From: RHLJ01 sp965222205
GTDB taxonomy: Bacteria; Bacteroidota; Rhodothermia; Balneolales; Balneolaceae
Assembly (NCBI GenBank): GCA_965222205.1
Contig: OZ244932.1
Location: 558,001 to 622,000 of the forward strand
Length of the DNA: 64,000 bases
Reading direction: 5' to 3'
This document shows positions 46,238 through 54,702 of this stretch, in pieces. Below the pieces are notes generated by a model that saw only the letters and a list, made by a program, of their open reading frames with translations, did not search any database and was not told where the DNA came from. Each line of letters opens with the position of its first letter. Within the stretch, counting starts at the first letter, position 1. A program made the translations under genes and the position numbers.

Positions 46238-46350
46238 GTCATTCCCGCGAAAGTGGGAATCTTAAGTCGGATATAAACTTCTTAGAAATTCCAGATCCCT
46301 GCCTTCGCCTGCCTTCCAAAGTATACTTACGGCGGACAGGCAGGGATGAC
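46238..46350. repeat. Dispersed-type intergenic repeat (ATTCCC/GGGAAT)
   Basis: ATTCCCGCGAAAGTGGGAAT (46241-46260) is a hairpin, and TCCCTGCCT (from 46297) pairs with AGGCAGGGA (to 46346), enclosing CCTGCCTTCC and GGCGGACAGG. Similar ATTCCC...GGGAAT elements are repeated between genes in many bacteria. It separates the convergent MFS and S9 peptidase genes. Confidence 0.6.
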
Positions 46351-46361
46351 TAGAAAGATTA

Positions 46362-48713
46362 TCAATCCTCATCATCAGGAATATTGAAATCCACATTGGT
46401 ACGGTAATCTCCGAGCAGATGTTCAGCAAAATAGTACCAGTACATTCGCTCGAAATAAGGCATAGAAGGACCGAAGCCATGTCGGCGACCCGGTAGCATC
46501 ATCATATCGAATCGCTTCCCAGCTTTTATAAGTGCATCCACCAAACGGATTGTGTTGGCAGGATGTACATTGTTGTCAATATTTCCATGAACGAGCATCA
46601 GTTTGCCCTGGAGGTTTTCCACTAAAGAAATGTTGGTTTCGATGGGACCGTCAAAGGTGATTTCTTCTTTCTCTACTTCAACACTGTCTTCTCCCATTTC
46701 TTTAACAGTTTTAACTGTTTCTTTAACCCCGTTATGTGTTTCACTCCACCATCGGTTGTACACATTATTGTCGTGGTTACCCGCAGATGAAACAGCTACA
46801 TCATAAAAATCAGGGTGGGTAAGAATTGCAGCTGTACTCATAAAACCTCCCCCCGAATGGCCATAAATACCAACTTTTTCACCATTGATATATGAATGCC
46901 TTCCGATTAGCTGTTCAAGTCCATATCGGTTATCTGCCAGAGGATAATCCCGCAAGTCGCCATACCCATAAGTATGATAATAGCGGCTTCGAAGGGGAGA
47001 GCCACCACGGTTCCCGAAGGCAACAACTACAAAACCAACCTGTGCCAGCGTTTGATGTCTCGAATCTCCAAATCGAATAGGAAATGGTTCGGTTTGTGGT
47101 CCCGGATATACATAAGAAATAACCGGATATTTTTTGGACTCATCAAAATCAAAAGGTTTCCACATTACACCGTGCAGATCGGTCACACCATCGGCGGCTT
47201 TTACCGTAAACATCTCCGGAAATTTCCATCCTAGTTCAGTAGCCCGGGAGATGTCCACTTCCTGCAACTCAAGAATAACTCTTCCGGAACCGTCTCTAAG
47301 AACAGATTTTGTAGGCTGATCAACTCTGGAGTAATTATCAACAAAGTAGTTGCCTTCATCCGAAGCAAAGATACGATGATTAGCATTTTCCGGAGTAAGG
47401 TGTTTGAAATTACTACCATCAAAATTAACACTATACAGATTTTCGTAGTAGGGATGTTGACCTTCTTCCCTACCATATCCCTGAAAAAAAATGGTTTGAG
47501 CAGTGGTATCAATTTTTACAATGTTACCTGCAACGAAATTACCATCCGTGATCTGATTAATCATATTGCCTTCGCTATCATATCGGTAAAGCTGTCCCCA
47601 ACCAGTTCGTTCGCTCCACCACAGATATTCCTCTCCATTATTAATAACTGAGACATTCATGAATCTCCAGTTCCAGTACGGCTTGCTTTCCTCACCAAAT
47701 ACGACTTCAACTTCTCCTGTTTCTGTATCTGCTTTTAACACCTCGACTTTGCTTGCTGCCCGGTTAAGACGAGTGATATATAGTTCGCCGGATGAATTGG
47801 GGCGGTAATCTCCTGTTCGAATATTTCCGGCATTAGCATTCAAGTTTTGGTCTTCCCATTTTACCAGATCAAGAATTAATCGTTCTTTCGATTCCACATC
47901 AAAAATCTCTACATAATCGATACCTACCTCTTCTTCACCCGGCATCGCATATTTGTAGGTTTGAAGCTCAGGTCGCTTTTTCAGCATATCAATTACCCAG
48001 AGTTCATCTACTTTCCGGTTATCAGAGCGCTCCACGTAGAATTTTTTTTCATCATCAAACCATTGCACTCTTGCTCGTTGTTTTTCATCTCTCGTAGTAT
48101 CTCCCTGATCCCTTGCATAACTAAACCAGCGCTCTCCATCGCTAGTAAGTTGATGCTCTGTGGTGTCTGAAGTATCAGAACTCATTAAATACAGGTTGTG
48201 ATTTTTAGCATAAGCAATCCATGTGCTGTCCGGAGAATATGTGGCCCAGGGCTCTTTCTTTTCTGTCTCCAGAGAATCACCTTTGATAAGATTGCTGCTG
48301 TTCACGGAATAAGTGAATTCAATACTATCTACGTGAAAGGTGAATAGTCCCCGGTCGGTATCGTATTCAAAGCCGTCTAGCTCTAAATCTTTTGTATTGA
48401 AGGGGCGTTTGAATTCTTCACTCAGTTTTCCAGCAAGTTGTTCCCGGTCAAAAAGCTCCCGTTGGGATCTTTGAGTAGAATTGACGTAAAACCAGTTAGT
48501 TCCATCGGCGGTACTGTATTCATACCAAAAGTTATCGGTGTTCTCTATCCAGCGCGGAATTACATCGGTTGTTCCAATCATTTTATCCATCTTTTGTGTA
48601 GTAAAGCGCTCAGCCAGCTCAAAGTTGGCTTTTTGTGCAAGTAAAGTGGATGACAGAAGAATGGTGACTAAAAATAAGGAAGGAATAATCTTATGACCCT
48701 GAAGAGCTTTCAT
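46362..48713 (-). CDS. Prolyl dipeptidyl peptidase IV-like S9 peptidase, exported
   Basis: This protein of 783 residues has a signal peptide (about residues 1-26), a DPP4-type N-terminal propeller (about 90-500) and an alpha/beta-hydrolase S9 domain. The catalytic triad can be read: Ser620 in GHSGGGFMS, Asp713 in HGNIDNNVHP and His745 in GRRHGFG. A GRSTIYPGPQTEP-like stretch (YVYPGPQTEPFPIRFGD) opens the hydrolase domain. Such enzymes remove dipeptides with Pro or Ala at position 2 in the periplasm. Together with two tricorn-like proteases the window is rich in periplasmic peptide degradation. Confidence 0.93.
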   Translation of the reverse strand: MKALQGHKIIPSLFLVTILLSSTLLAQKANFELAERFTTQKMDKMIGTTDVIPRWIENTDNFWYEYSTADGTNWFYVNSTQRSQRELFDREQLAGKLSEEFKRPFNTKDLELDGFEYDTDRGLFTFHVDSIEFTYSVNSSNLIKGDSLETEKKEPWATYSPDSTWIAYAKNHNLYLMSSDTSDTTEHQLTSDGERWFSYARDQGDTTRDEKQRARVQWFDDEKKFYVERSDNRKVDELWVIDMLKKRPELQTYKYAMPGEEEVGIDYVEIFDVESKERLILDLVKWEDQNLNANAGNIRTGDYRPNSSGELYITRLNRAASKVEVLKADTETGEVEVVFGEESKPYWNWRFMNVSVINNGEEYLWWSERTGWGQLYRYDSEGNMINQITDGNFVAGNIVKIDTTAQTIFFQGYGREEGQHPYYENLYSVNFDGSNFKHLTPENANHRIFASDEGNYFVDNYSRVDQPTKSVLRDGSGRVILELQEVDISRATELGWKFPEMFTVKAADGVTDLHGVMWKPFDFDESKKYPVISYVYPGPQTEPFPIRFGDSRHQTLAQVGFVVVAFGNRGGSPLRSRYYHTYGYGDLRDYPLADNRYGLEQLIGRHSYINGEKVGIYGHSGGGFMSTAAILTHPDFYDVAVSSAGNHDNNVYNRWWSETHNGVKETVKTVKEMGEDSVEVEKEEITFDGPIETNISLVENLQGKLMLVHGNIDNNVHPANTIRLVDALIKAGKRFDMMMLPGRRHGFGPSMPYFERMYWYYFAEHLLGDYRTNVDFNIPDDED

Positions 48714-48900
48714 TTTCGAGTAATTGGTTAATAAAAGATTTAATAAATGAGTTTTTATACTGATTTGAAAATTACGAAAAGAAAAGAGTGTTATAAGTTG
48801 TAAGGGATGAGTGATTACACAGATAATCGTGATTCTTTACGAACAAAACTTCTTACTAATTCATATCTTCAGGCTTCATTTTCATTAATCATTTTCCGAT

Positions 48901-49557
48901 TTGAAGCCTTGGAAATACGTTGTAGCTGTTTGGATGACTCTGGTCATAGCCGGAGGTATTCTTATTCAGATTCCTGAAATCCCTATTCTGGAACAAACGG
49001 CACGGAATATATTTTTTCATGTACCCATGTGGATGGCCATGTTTGCTATGTTTACTGTGAGTTTGGTCTACAGTATCCGGTACTTGAATTCTCCCGATCT
49101 GTTGTTTGATATAAAAGCGGAATCCGCTGCTCGGGTTGGGATGGTTTTTGGAGTATGTGGATTGCTTACAGGCTCGCTATGGGCGCGCTTTACATGGGGA
49201 ACCTGGTGGACATTTGCCGAGCCAAAAATGAATTTAGCAGCCTTGGCAATGATGATTTATGTGGCATATTTCGTGCTTCGTTCAGCGTTTGATGATGAAG
49301 ACAAGCGTGCAAAGATATCGGCTGTGTATAATATTTTCGCTGTTACAACTATTCCATTCTTACTCTATGTAGTTCCAAGACAATTAACTAGTCTGCATCC
49401 CGGAGCAGATGGAAACCCGGCTTTCAGTGAAATAACAGCAGCTGAGTTACGCTATATTTTATATCCGGCTATGATTGGTTTTATTTCGGTAGCTTTTTGG
49501 ATTTATGATATCGTTCACCGTTATAAAACAGTTCAATCCCGTATTGAAAATTCGTAA
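48901..49557 (+). CDS. ccmC: Cytochrome c maturation protein CcmC
   Basis: CcmC presents heme to CcmE in System I cytochrome c maturation. The 218-residue protein has six membrane helices, the two external heme-ligand His40 (IFFHVPMW) and His166 (TSLHPGA), and the Trp-rich motif WGTWWTFAEP at about residues 99-108, which is a variant of the usual WGTWWTWD. The only fitting start is TTG at 48901. It opens a compact operon ccmC-ccmD-like-ccmE-ccmF. The ABC subunits CcmA and CcmB are not in the window. Confidence 0.92.
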   Translation: MKPWKYVVAVWMTLVIAGGILIQIPEIPILEQTARNIFFHVPMWMAMFAMFTVSLVYSIRYLNSPDLLFDIKAESAARVGMVFGVCGLLTGSLWARFTWGTWWTFAEPKMNLAALAMMIYVAYFVLRSAFDDEDKRAKISAVYNIFAVTTIPFLLYVVPRQLTSLHPGADGNPAFSEITAAELRYILYPAMIGFISVAFWIYDIVHRYKTVQSRIENS

Positions 49558-49580
49558 ATTTGCAGAACTAGAGGAATTTG

Positions 49581-49820
49581 ATGCAAGAAGATTCAGTTGC
49601 AGTCGTTGACACCCTTACACAAGCTTACGCTGAGAAGTGGAGCGGAGCAGAATTAGAACAAACAAACGCGTTCATTTCGCTTATGTATTCAAACGATTTA
49701 ATATTTGTAGTACTCGGAGTCACACTTATTATTTGGAGTGTACTGCTGTTCTTCATGTTTCGGGTTGACTCAAAAGTATCCTCATTAGAAGAAAAAATTA
49801 ACTCCACAGATCAAGAATGA
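49581..49820 (+). CDS. ccmD: CcmD-like small membrane protein
   Basis: This protein of 79 residues has one membrane helix (LIFVVLGVTLIIWSVLLFFMF) followed by a charged coiled stretch (VDSKVSSLEEKI). The ATG at 49581 is used, with GAGGAA before it. The position between ccmC and ccmE and the topology agree with CcmD, which links CcmC to heme-loaded CcmE. CcmD sequences are poorly conserved, so the name rests on context. Its 3' end overlaps ccmE by 4 bp. Confidence 0.8.
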   Translation: MQEDSVAVVDTLTQAYAEKWSGAELEQTNAFISLMYSNDLIFVVLGVTLIIWSVLLFFMFRVDSKVSSLEEKINSTDQE

Positions 49821-50212
49821 AACCAAAAGTAATAGTTGGAATTATAGCCATTGTGGCATTTACCTCCCTGTTGATGTTTAATCTTGGGGAAAGTATCAGT
49901 ACGTATACCGATTTTGAAACCGCCTCGGAAATGGCAAGCGCTCATGTTCCCGGTACCTGGGATGATTCTCAGGAATATGGATTCTCTAAAGAAACCATGC
50001 AGTTCACGTTTTTTATGAAGGATGAGTCGGGCAACTCGCGAAAAGTTATTTACCCAAGACCGAAGCCGAATAATTTTGAGGAAGCTGACCGCTTAGTCGT
50101 TATCGGCGAAATGAGGGATGATGTATTTTACGCGAATGAGATGCTTATGAAATGCCCTTCAAAATATAACAATGCTGATCCATCCGAATACGTAAAAGCC
50201 TCAGAGAGCTGA
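49817..50212 (+). CDS. ccmE: CcmE heme chaperone, Cys-type (CxxxY)
   Basis: CcmE carries heme through a covalent bond from CcmC to the ligation complex. The 131-residue protein has an N-terminal anchor helix and the OB-fold core (EADRLVVIGEMRDDVFYANEMLMKCPSKY). In classical CcmE the heme is bound to His in a HxxxY motif. Here the position is Cys113 with Tyr117 (CPSKY), the variant known from archaea and some Desulfovibrio-like bacteria (System I*). The gene is coupled to the ccmD-like gene and ends 1 bp before ccmF. Confidence 0.93.
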   Translation: MKPKVIVGIIAIVAFTSLLMFNLGESISTYTDFETASEMASAHVPGTWDDSQEYGFSKETMQFTFFMKDESGNSRKVIYPRPKPNNFEEADRLVVIGEMRDDVFYANEMLMKCPSKYNNADPSEYVKASES

Positions 50213-50213
50213 C

Positions 50214-52715
50214 ATGACTGAATTTGGTCCTGTTACAGGAATCATAGGGAAGCTGCTCATCACATTCTCCTTCCTGTTTTGTTTACTGTCATTGATATAC
50301 TATTTCATCGCTGCAAAAAACGATGATGACAAGAAGCTGAGAATAGGAAATTGGCTTTTCGTTCTAAAAGGAGTTTTTCTGGTTGCTGCATCGGTGATAT
50401 TAGTTCAACTACTGATGACACATCAGTTCCAATATTACTATGTGTTTAATTACACTAGCCTGGATTTAGCTCCCAAATATCTTTGGTCGGCTTTTTATGG
50501 AGGACAAGAGGGGAGTTTCATGTTATGGATTCTCTTTTCCTGGGTAGCAGGACTGGGATTAATGAGATGGACACGAGCTCCTTATAAAGCTCCGGTACTT
50601 TTCTTTCTGGGATTAACACAACTATTTCTCTTAAGCATGATTCTTGGATGGAGGTTTGGTGACATCACTTTTGGAGCCTCTCCTTTCAGAACCATTGCAG
50701 AGGAAATGCCGAATGCGCCATTCATTCAGGCGAATCCGGATTTTGTTCCTGCGGATGGAACCGGACTCAACGATCTGTTGAAAAGCCCCTGGATGATGAT
50801 TCATCCGCCTATACTTTTTGTCGGTTTTGCAATGATGACTATTCCATACTGCTTCGCAATGGCAGCACTTTGGAAGCGAAAATACAATGAATGGGTAAGC
50901 CCTGCGCTTCCATGGACGTTAGGGTCAAATCTGTCGTTATTGACAGCGATTTTCCTTGGTGGATATTGGGCGTATGTAACGCTGTCTTTTGGAGGATTCT
51001 GGGCATGGGATCCGGTAGAAAATGCCTCATTAGTTCCCTGGCTAATCGGTACTGCCGGTATTCACACCATGATCATCCAGCGAAAAAGTTCAATCGCTCA
51101 GAAGTCGTCACTGATTTTTGCCATTCTCGCTTATGTAGCCATTGTATACGAAACGTTTCTCACCCGATCAGGAATTCTTGCTGATTCATCTGTACACAGC
51201 TTTGTGGATTTAGGGCTTTATAATCAGTTGCTGGTATTTATGCTGGTGATCACCGGGCTTGGATTTGGAATGTTTGCCTGGAGATATAAAGAACTACCAT
51301 CCCCTGAAAAAGAGTCAAAGATTCTAAGTCGAGAGTTTATGACATTTACCGGTGCAGTGATGTTATTTGTGCTGGGACTGGTCATTATTCTGGGAACCAG
51401 TTCTCCAATTATCGGGCTGCTTTTCAATGAAAACCCTACACCACCTGAGATCAGCTTCTACAATGAATGGAGTATGCCTATTGCCATTATCATGGCTCTG
51501 CTTACTGTTATTGGGCAATACCTGTTCTGGAAGAAATATGATTTTGAAACTCTGGCTACGGCACTCATTTATCCATTGCTGATTACTTCATTACTCACGG
51601 TCGTTTCGGTTATTTTTGGTGATGTAAGGAATCCATATTACATGTTGTATCTGTTTGCAGGATTCTTTGCAATAGTTGGAAACTCATGGGTGGTGGGAAG
51701 GCTTGCTATGCAAAACCCAAAGTTGATTGGTGGTTCATTAACACACGTTGGCTTTGGACTTCTGCTCGTGGGGATTTTAGCTTCATCTGCCTACAACCGA
51801 CCCCTACTTGATAAGAATACTGAGAATTATAACGCGGCGGTTAAACGAGGTGAGATTAATGATGAGCAGGGATTTACGGTCTCTCAGACCATCGACATGC
51901 TAGAGTTAAAACTCAATCAACCCAAACTCATTAATGATCAATACTGGGTTACTTATGAGGGGTATGATTTAAGTAATCAAAATCGTCCGGGACAGCAAAC
52001 GTATAAAATCAGGTTCGATAATTCCGAGGGAAAATTTTTGTACTACCTGTATCCTGAGGTCTATCCGATGCTTACGACATCCAATGCACAGAATGTAAAC
52101 TGGTCGGTAGACCCAGACGTTCGAACCGGATTAATGAGTGATATCTACTTGTATGTTGCCGGAAGCTCTTTTGTGGAAGATCGTAACGAGCAGGTCGAAA
52201 AAGCCCAGATGGTTGAATCTGCTTCTGATCAAGCTCAGGATGAAGAAGTTCAAACGCTATCATTTCAAAAAGGAGAAACCAAAGAAGTTGGGAGTTTCAG
52301 ATTCAGTTTTGTGGATTTTGTTCAGGCAGATAGTGTGAATCTTCCTCCAAATACAAGCATTGGAATCAGAGCGAGAGTGGAGGTTTATCATGTACCAAGT
52401 GGTCAGCTAAATATCATTGAGCCATTGTTTGCTATTTTTATGGAAGATGATCAGAACTACGTTATGTCGCCACCTGTAAATCTGACTTCACATAATTTAT
52501 CGTTCCAGTTTACAAAAGTTAATCCTGAGGACAGTTCCATAGATTTGGAAATAGCAGGATTGGATGAAGTATACGAAGAGGACTGGGTACTCGTTGTAGC
52601 CGAGAAGAAACCATTTATTTCAGTAGTTTGGGCAGGAACCTTTTTGCTGATGGGTGGATTCAGCCTCTCAATTCTCCGGCACTGGAATCGTGAGCGAAAG
52701 AAAAATGACGAATAG
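50214..52715 (+). CDS. ccmF: Cytochrome c heme lyase subunit CcmF
   Basis: CcmF, the integral membrane part of the heme-ligation complex, has 833 residues here, longer than the roughly 650 of Escherichia coli. It has about 14-15 membrane helices and the WWD domain GGFWAWDPVENASLVPW (about residues 259-275). A large periplasmic part (about residues 560-800) near the C-terminus precedes the last helix. The ribosome binding site lies in the end of ccmE. The longer C-terminal loop may replace some CcmH functions; this is only a thought. CcmG and CcmH were not found here. Confidence 0.93.
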   Translation: MTEFGPVTGIIGKLLITFSFLFCLLSLIYYFIAAKNDDDKKLRIGNWLFVLKGVFLVAASVILVQLLMTHQFQYYYVFNYTSLDLAPKYLWSAFYGGQEGSFMLWILFSWVAGLGLMRWTRAPYKAPVLFFLGLTQLFLLSMILGWRFGDITFGASPFRTIAEEMPNAPFIQANPDFVPADGTGLNDLLKSPWMMIHPPILFVGFAMMTIPYCFAMAALWKRKYNEWVSPALPWTLGSNLSLLTAIFLGGYWAYVTLSFGGFWAWDPVENASLVPWLIGTAGIHTMIIQRKSSIAQKSSLIFAILAYVAIVYETFLTRSGILADSSVHSFVDLGLYNQLLVFMLVITGLGFGMFAWRYKELPSPEKESKILSREFMTFTGAVMLFVLGLVIILGTSSPIIGLLFNENPTPPEISFYNEWSMPIAIIMALLTVIGQYLFWKKYDFETLATALIYPLLITSLLTVVSVIFGDVRNPYYMLYLFAGFFAIVGNSWVVGRLAMQNPKLIGGSLTHVGFGLLLVGILASSAYNRPLLDKNTENYNAAVKRGEINDEQGFTVSQTIDMLELKLNQPKLINDQYWVTYEGYDLSNQNRPGQQTYKIRFDNSEGKFLYYLYPEVYPMLTTSNAQNVNWSVDPDVRTGLMSDIYLYVAGSSFVEDRNEQVEKAQMVESASDQAQDEEVQTLSFQKGETKEVGSFRFSFVDFVQADSVNLPPNTSIGIRARVEVYHVPSGQLNIIEPLFAIFMEDDQNYVMSPPVNLTSHNLSFQFTKVNPEDSSIDLEIAGLDEVYEEDWVLVVAEKKPFISVVWAGTFLLMGGFSLSILRHWNRERKKNDE

Positions 52716-52721
52716 GTGATA

Positions 52722-53426
52722 ATGAATCTGATCAAAAACCAATCACAATTAAGTCACAATTCAAAATTCAAAATTTTGAATTGCTTCGTGCTTATTGGTT
52801 TAGTTCTTGCTCCATGTTTTGTAAGTGCTCAGGAATTCGAATCTAACTCAACTCTGCCTTCGCCGAGAACTGCTTTCCTTCGTTCACTTGTTATACCGGG
52901 CTGGGGACATCATTACGTTGATAAAAACAATTGGACCCGAGGACAATATCATCTTGCTGCTGATGTAGCTATGATTCTTTCCTATACGGGATTAAGAGTC
53001 CGGGGAACGTATCTCGAAACAGAGTTGGAGACTTATGCACTTTCCCGTGCTAACGCAAATATTGCGGGTCGCGATCGTGACTTTTTACTTGCAGTGGCAA
53101 ATTTTGACAACCTTGAAGAGTACAACGACTTTCAGTTGCGAGCCCGAAACTGGAATAATCTGTTGGCCGATGTTCAGGCAAATCAATGGAACTGGGATGA
53201 AGATGCCAATCGTTTCCAATATCAGGATATGCGCGAAAGGGTGGATAAGAACAATAACCAGCTTCCCACTATCATAACGCTGATGGTGGTTAACCGGGTA
53301 ATTAGTGGATTAAGTGCATATAATCACGCCCGTAGAATCTGGGAAAATGCTCCCCAGGCCAGTGTTTCCTATCTGAATGAATTTGGTCAGCCGGGAATTA
53401 CTGGGCATCTCAGATTCGATTTTTAA
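52722..53426 (+). CDS. DUF5683-like membrane protein
   Basis: The ATG at 52722 is used (ribosome binding site AGGTGATA); a GTG at 52716 would add two residues. The 234-residue protein has a signal-like hydrophobic segment and the pattern SLVIPGWGHHYVDKNNWTRG followed by a helix (YHLAADVAMILSYTGL). This matches the DUF5683 opening SxxxPGxGQxYxxxxxxG. A long polar helical middle and a closing hydrophobic stretch (LPTIITLMVVNRVISGLSAY) follow. The function is unknown. It lies between ccmF and truA, tightly spaced (6 and 8 bp). Confidence 0.7.
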   Translation: MNLIKNQSQLSHNSKFKILNCFVLIGLVLAPCFVSAQEFESNSTLPSPRTAFLRSLVIPGWGHHYVDKNNWTRGQYHLAADVAMILSYTGLRVRGTYLETELETYALSRANANIAGRDRDFLLAVANFDNLEEYNDFQLRARNWNNLLADVQANQWNWDEDANRFQYQDMRERVDKNNNQLPTIITLMVVNRVISGLSAYNHARRIWENAPQASVSYLNEFGQPGITGHLRFDF

Positions 53427-53434
53427 TCAAATCG

Positions 53435-54163
53435 ATGCCACGCTATAAACTTATCATAGAGTTTGACGGCACCGACTTCTCCGGGTGGCAGATTCAACCT
53501 GACGCACGAACAGTAGAAGGAGAAATAGAAAAGGCGATGAGCAAAATTCTTCAGCAACCTGTTGATATTGTCGGGCAGGGGAGAACCGATTCCGGAGTTC
53601 ATGCCAAAGGTCAGGTTGCTCATGTTGACTTACCAGGCTCAATAAATCCAGACAAGTTTTTATTTGGCGTAAATGGGTTAGTAGGAGAAGAAATCCGAAT
53701 TCATGATATGGTAGAGGTTCACTCAGAGTTTCATGCCCGTTTTGATGCTACTTCACGTGAATATGAATACACTATATTAAAAATACCTTCTCCACTGAAA
53801 AACAGAACTACCTGGTGGCCGTGTAGAAATGTAGATTTTCAAATAATGAAGGAGTGCGTTCAGATATTGAAAGGAGAATTCGATTTCAGCGGGTTCTCAA
53901 AATTCAATGAAGAAAACTACACGACTCTTTGTACCATTTTAAATGCTGAATTAGAAGAAGTGGAAGATGAAGTGATCTTCAAAATTCAGGCCAATCGTTT
54001 CTTAAGAAATATGGTTCGAAGATTAGTTGGGACATTAGTTGAAGTAGGAAAAGGAAAGTTGAGTAGAGAGGATTTTAAGGAAAAGCTGGAGAAGCCTGAA
54101 GCTAGTGTCACAACCAAAACAGCTCCTGCCAAAGGTTTAGTTCTTTCTAACGTTTTTTATTAA
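53435..54163 (+). CDS. truA: tRNA pseudouridine(38-40) synthase
   Basis: TruA modifies uridines 38-40 in the anticodon stem of many tRNAs. The 242-residue protein begins MPRYKLIIEFDGTDFSGWQIQP and has the catalytic Asp52 in GQGRTDSGVHA. RFLRNMVRRLVGTLVEVG is the typical C-terminal match. Its start is 8 bp after the previous gene. A tRNA-Asn gene follows about 180 bp downstream. Confidence 0.97.
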   Translation: MPRYKLIIEFDGTDFSGWQIQPDARTVEGEIEKAMSKILQQPVDIVGQGRTDSGVHAKGQVAHVDLPGSINPDKFLFGVNGLVGEEIRIHDMVEVHSEFHARFDATSREYEYTILKIPSPLKNRTTWWPCRNVDFQIMKECVQILKGEFDFSGFSKFNEENYTTLCTILNAELEEVEDEVIFKIQANRFLRNMVRRLVGTLVEVGKGKLSREDFKEKLEKPEASVTTKTAPAKGLVLSNVFY

Positions 54164-54180
54164 AAAAACCCGAAATTAAT

Positions 54181-54213
54181 ATTGACTGTCGGTCAACATT
54201 CTTTTTATATTTA
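54181..54213 (+). promoter_or_regulatory. Likely promoter of the tRNA-Asn locus
   Basis: ATTG (54181-54184) and TATATTTA (54206-54213) are 21 bases apart. The second element matches TAnnTTTG in seven of eight places. The promoter lies just ahead of the partial tRNA copy, so the transcript would include that copy before the true tRNA. TTGAC and GTCAA flank it as a small palindrome (54183-54197). Confidence 0.5.
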
Positions 54214-54230
54214 CCGCTCTTCTAAAATGA

Positions 54231-54330
54231 AGAATATCTTCCTCGGTAGCTCAGTGGCAGAGCAAGGGGCAAGTTATCCGTCGGTTGACGGACGTTGGTT
54301 CACCAACGAATTTATTGATAGAGTCACACA
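54231..54330 (+). pseudogene. Partial duplicate of the tRNA-Asn 5' region
   Basis: The first 35 bp (54231-54265) are identical to 54331-54365, exactly 100 bp apart. They cover the leader AGAATATC and the tRNA start through the D-arm (GGTAGCTCAGTGGCAGAGCAA). After that the copy diverges into GGGGCAAGTT and a small hairpin (CCGTCGGTTGACGG), then a T-arm-like TTGGTTCACCAACG. No full cloverleaf with the Asn anticodon is possible, so this is a broken duplicate. Confidence 0.75.
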
Positions 54331-54339
54331 AGAATATCT

Positions 54340-54411
54340 TCCTCGGTAGCTCAGTGGCAGAGCAATCGGCTGTTAACCGATCGGTCGTTGGTTCAAATCC
54401 AACCCGGGGAG
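54340..54411 (+). tRNA. tRNA-Asn (anticodon GTT)
   Basis: All four arms can be drawn. The acceptor TCCTCGG pairs with CCGGGGA (one G-U). The D-arm is GCTC...GAGC. The anticodon stem ATCGG/CCGAT frames the loop CTGTTAA with anticodon GTT. The T-arm GTTGG TTCAAAT CCAAC is complete. The discriminator base is G and CCA is not encoded. A terminator follows. Confidence 0.95.
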
Positions 54412-54416
54412 CTTCA

Positions 54417-54450
54417 AAGCCTTAGATCTTATTTGATCTAGGGCTTTTTT
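54417..54450 (+). terminator. Terminator of tRNA-Asn
   Basis: AAGCCTTAGATC and GATCTAGGGCTT form a 12-bp stem with one G-U pair, followed by a run of six to seven T. It starts 6 bp after the tRNA. Confidence 0.9.
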
Positions 54451-54702
54451 TATGGGAATAGTTTAAACAAAGGTTTTCCTCAAATACCTGACTAAAGCCG
54501 GGACCTTGGATATATTATTAAGTTCATTTTCAATCTGAAAACTATCGGACCATCCAACTAGATTTCACAATTCCGCTTTAGTTTTTTGGAAGGTTTTATG
54601 GCTTACATATCAATAAAATAATATTCGGTAATCGCCAGATATTCGATATGAATTCATTTTTTAAATTTCACTGTATTCTTCTATAATGGTAGAAATTTAA
54701 TA

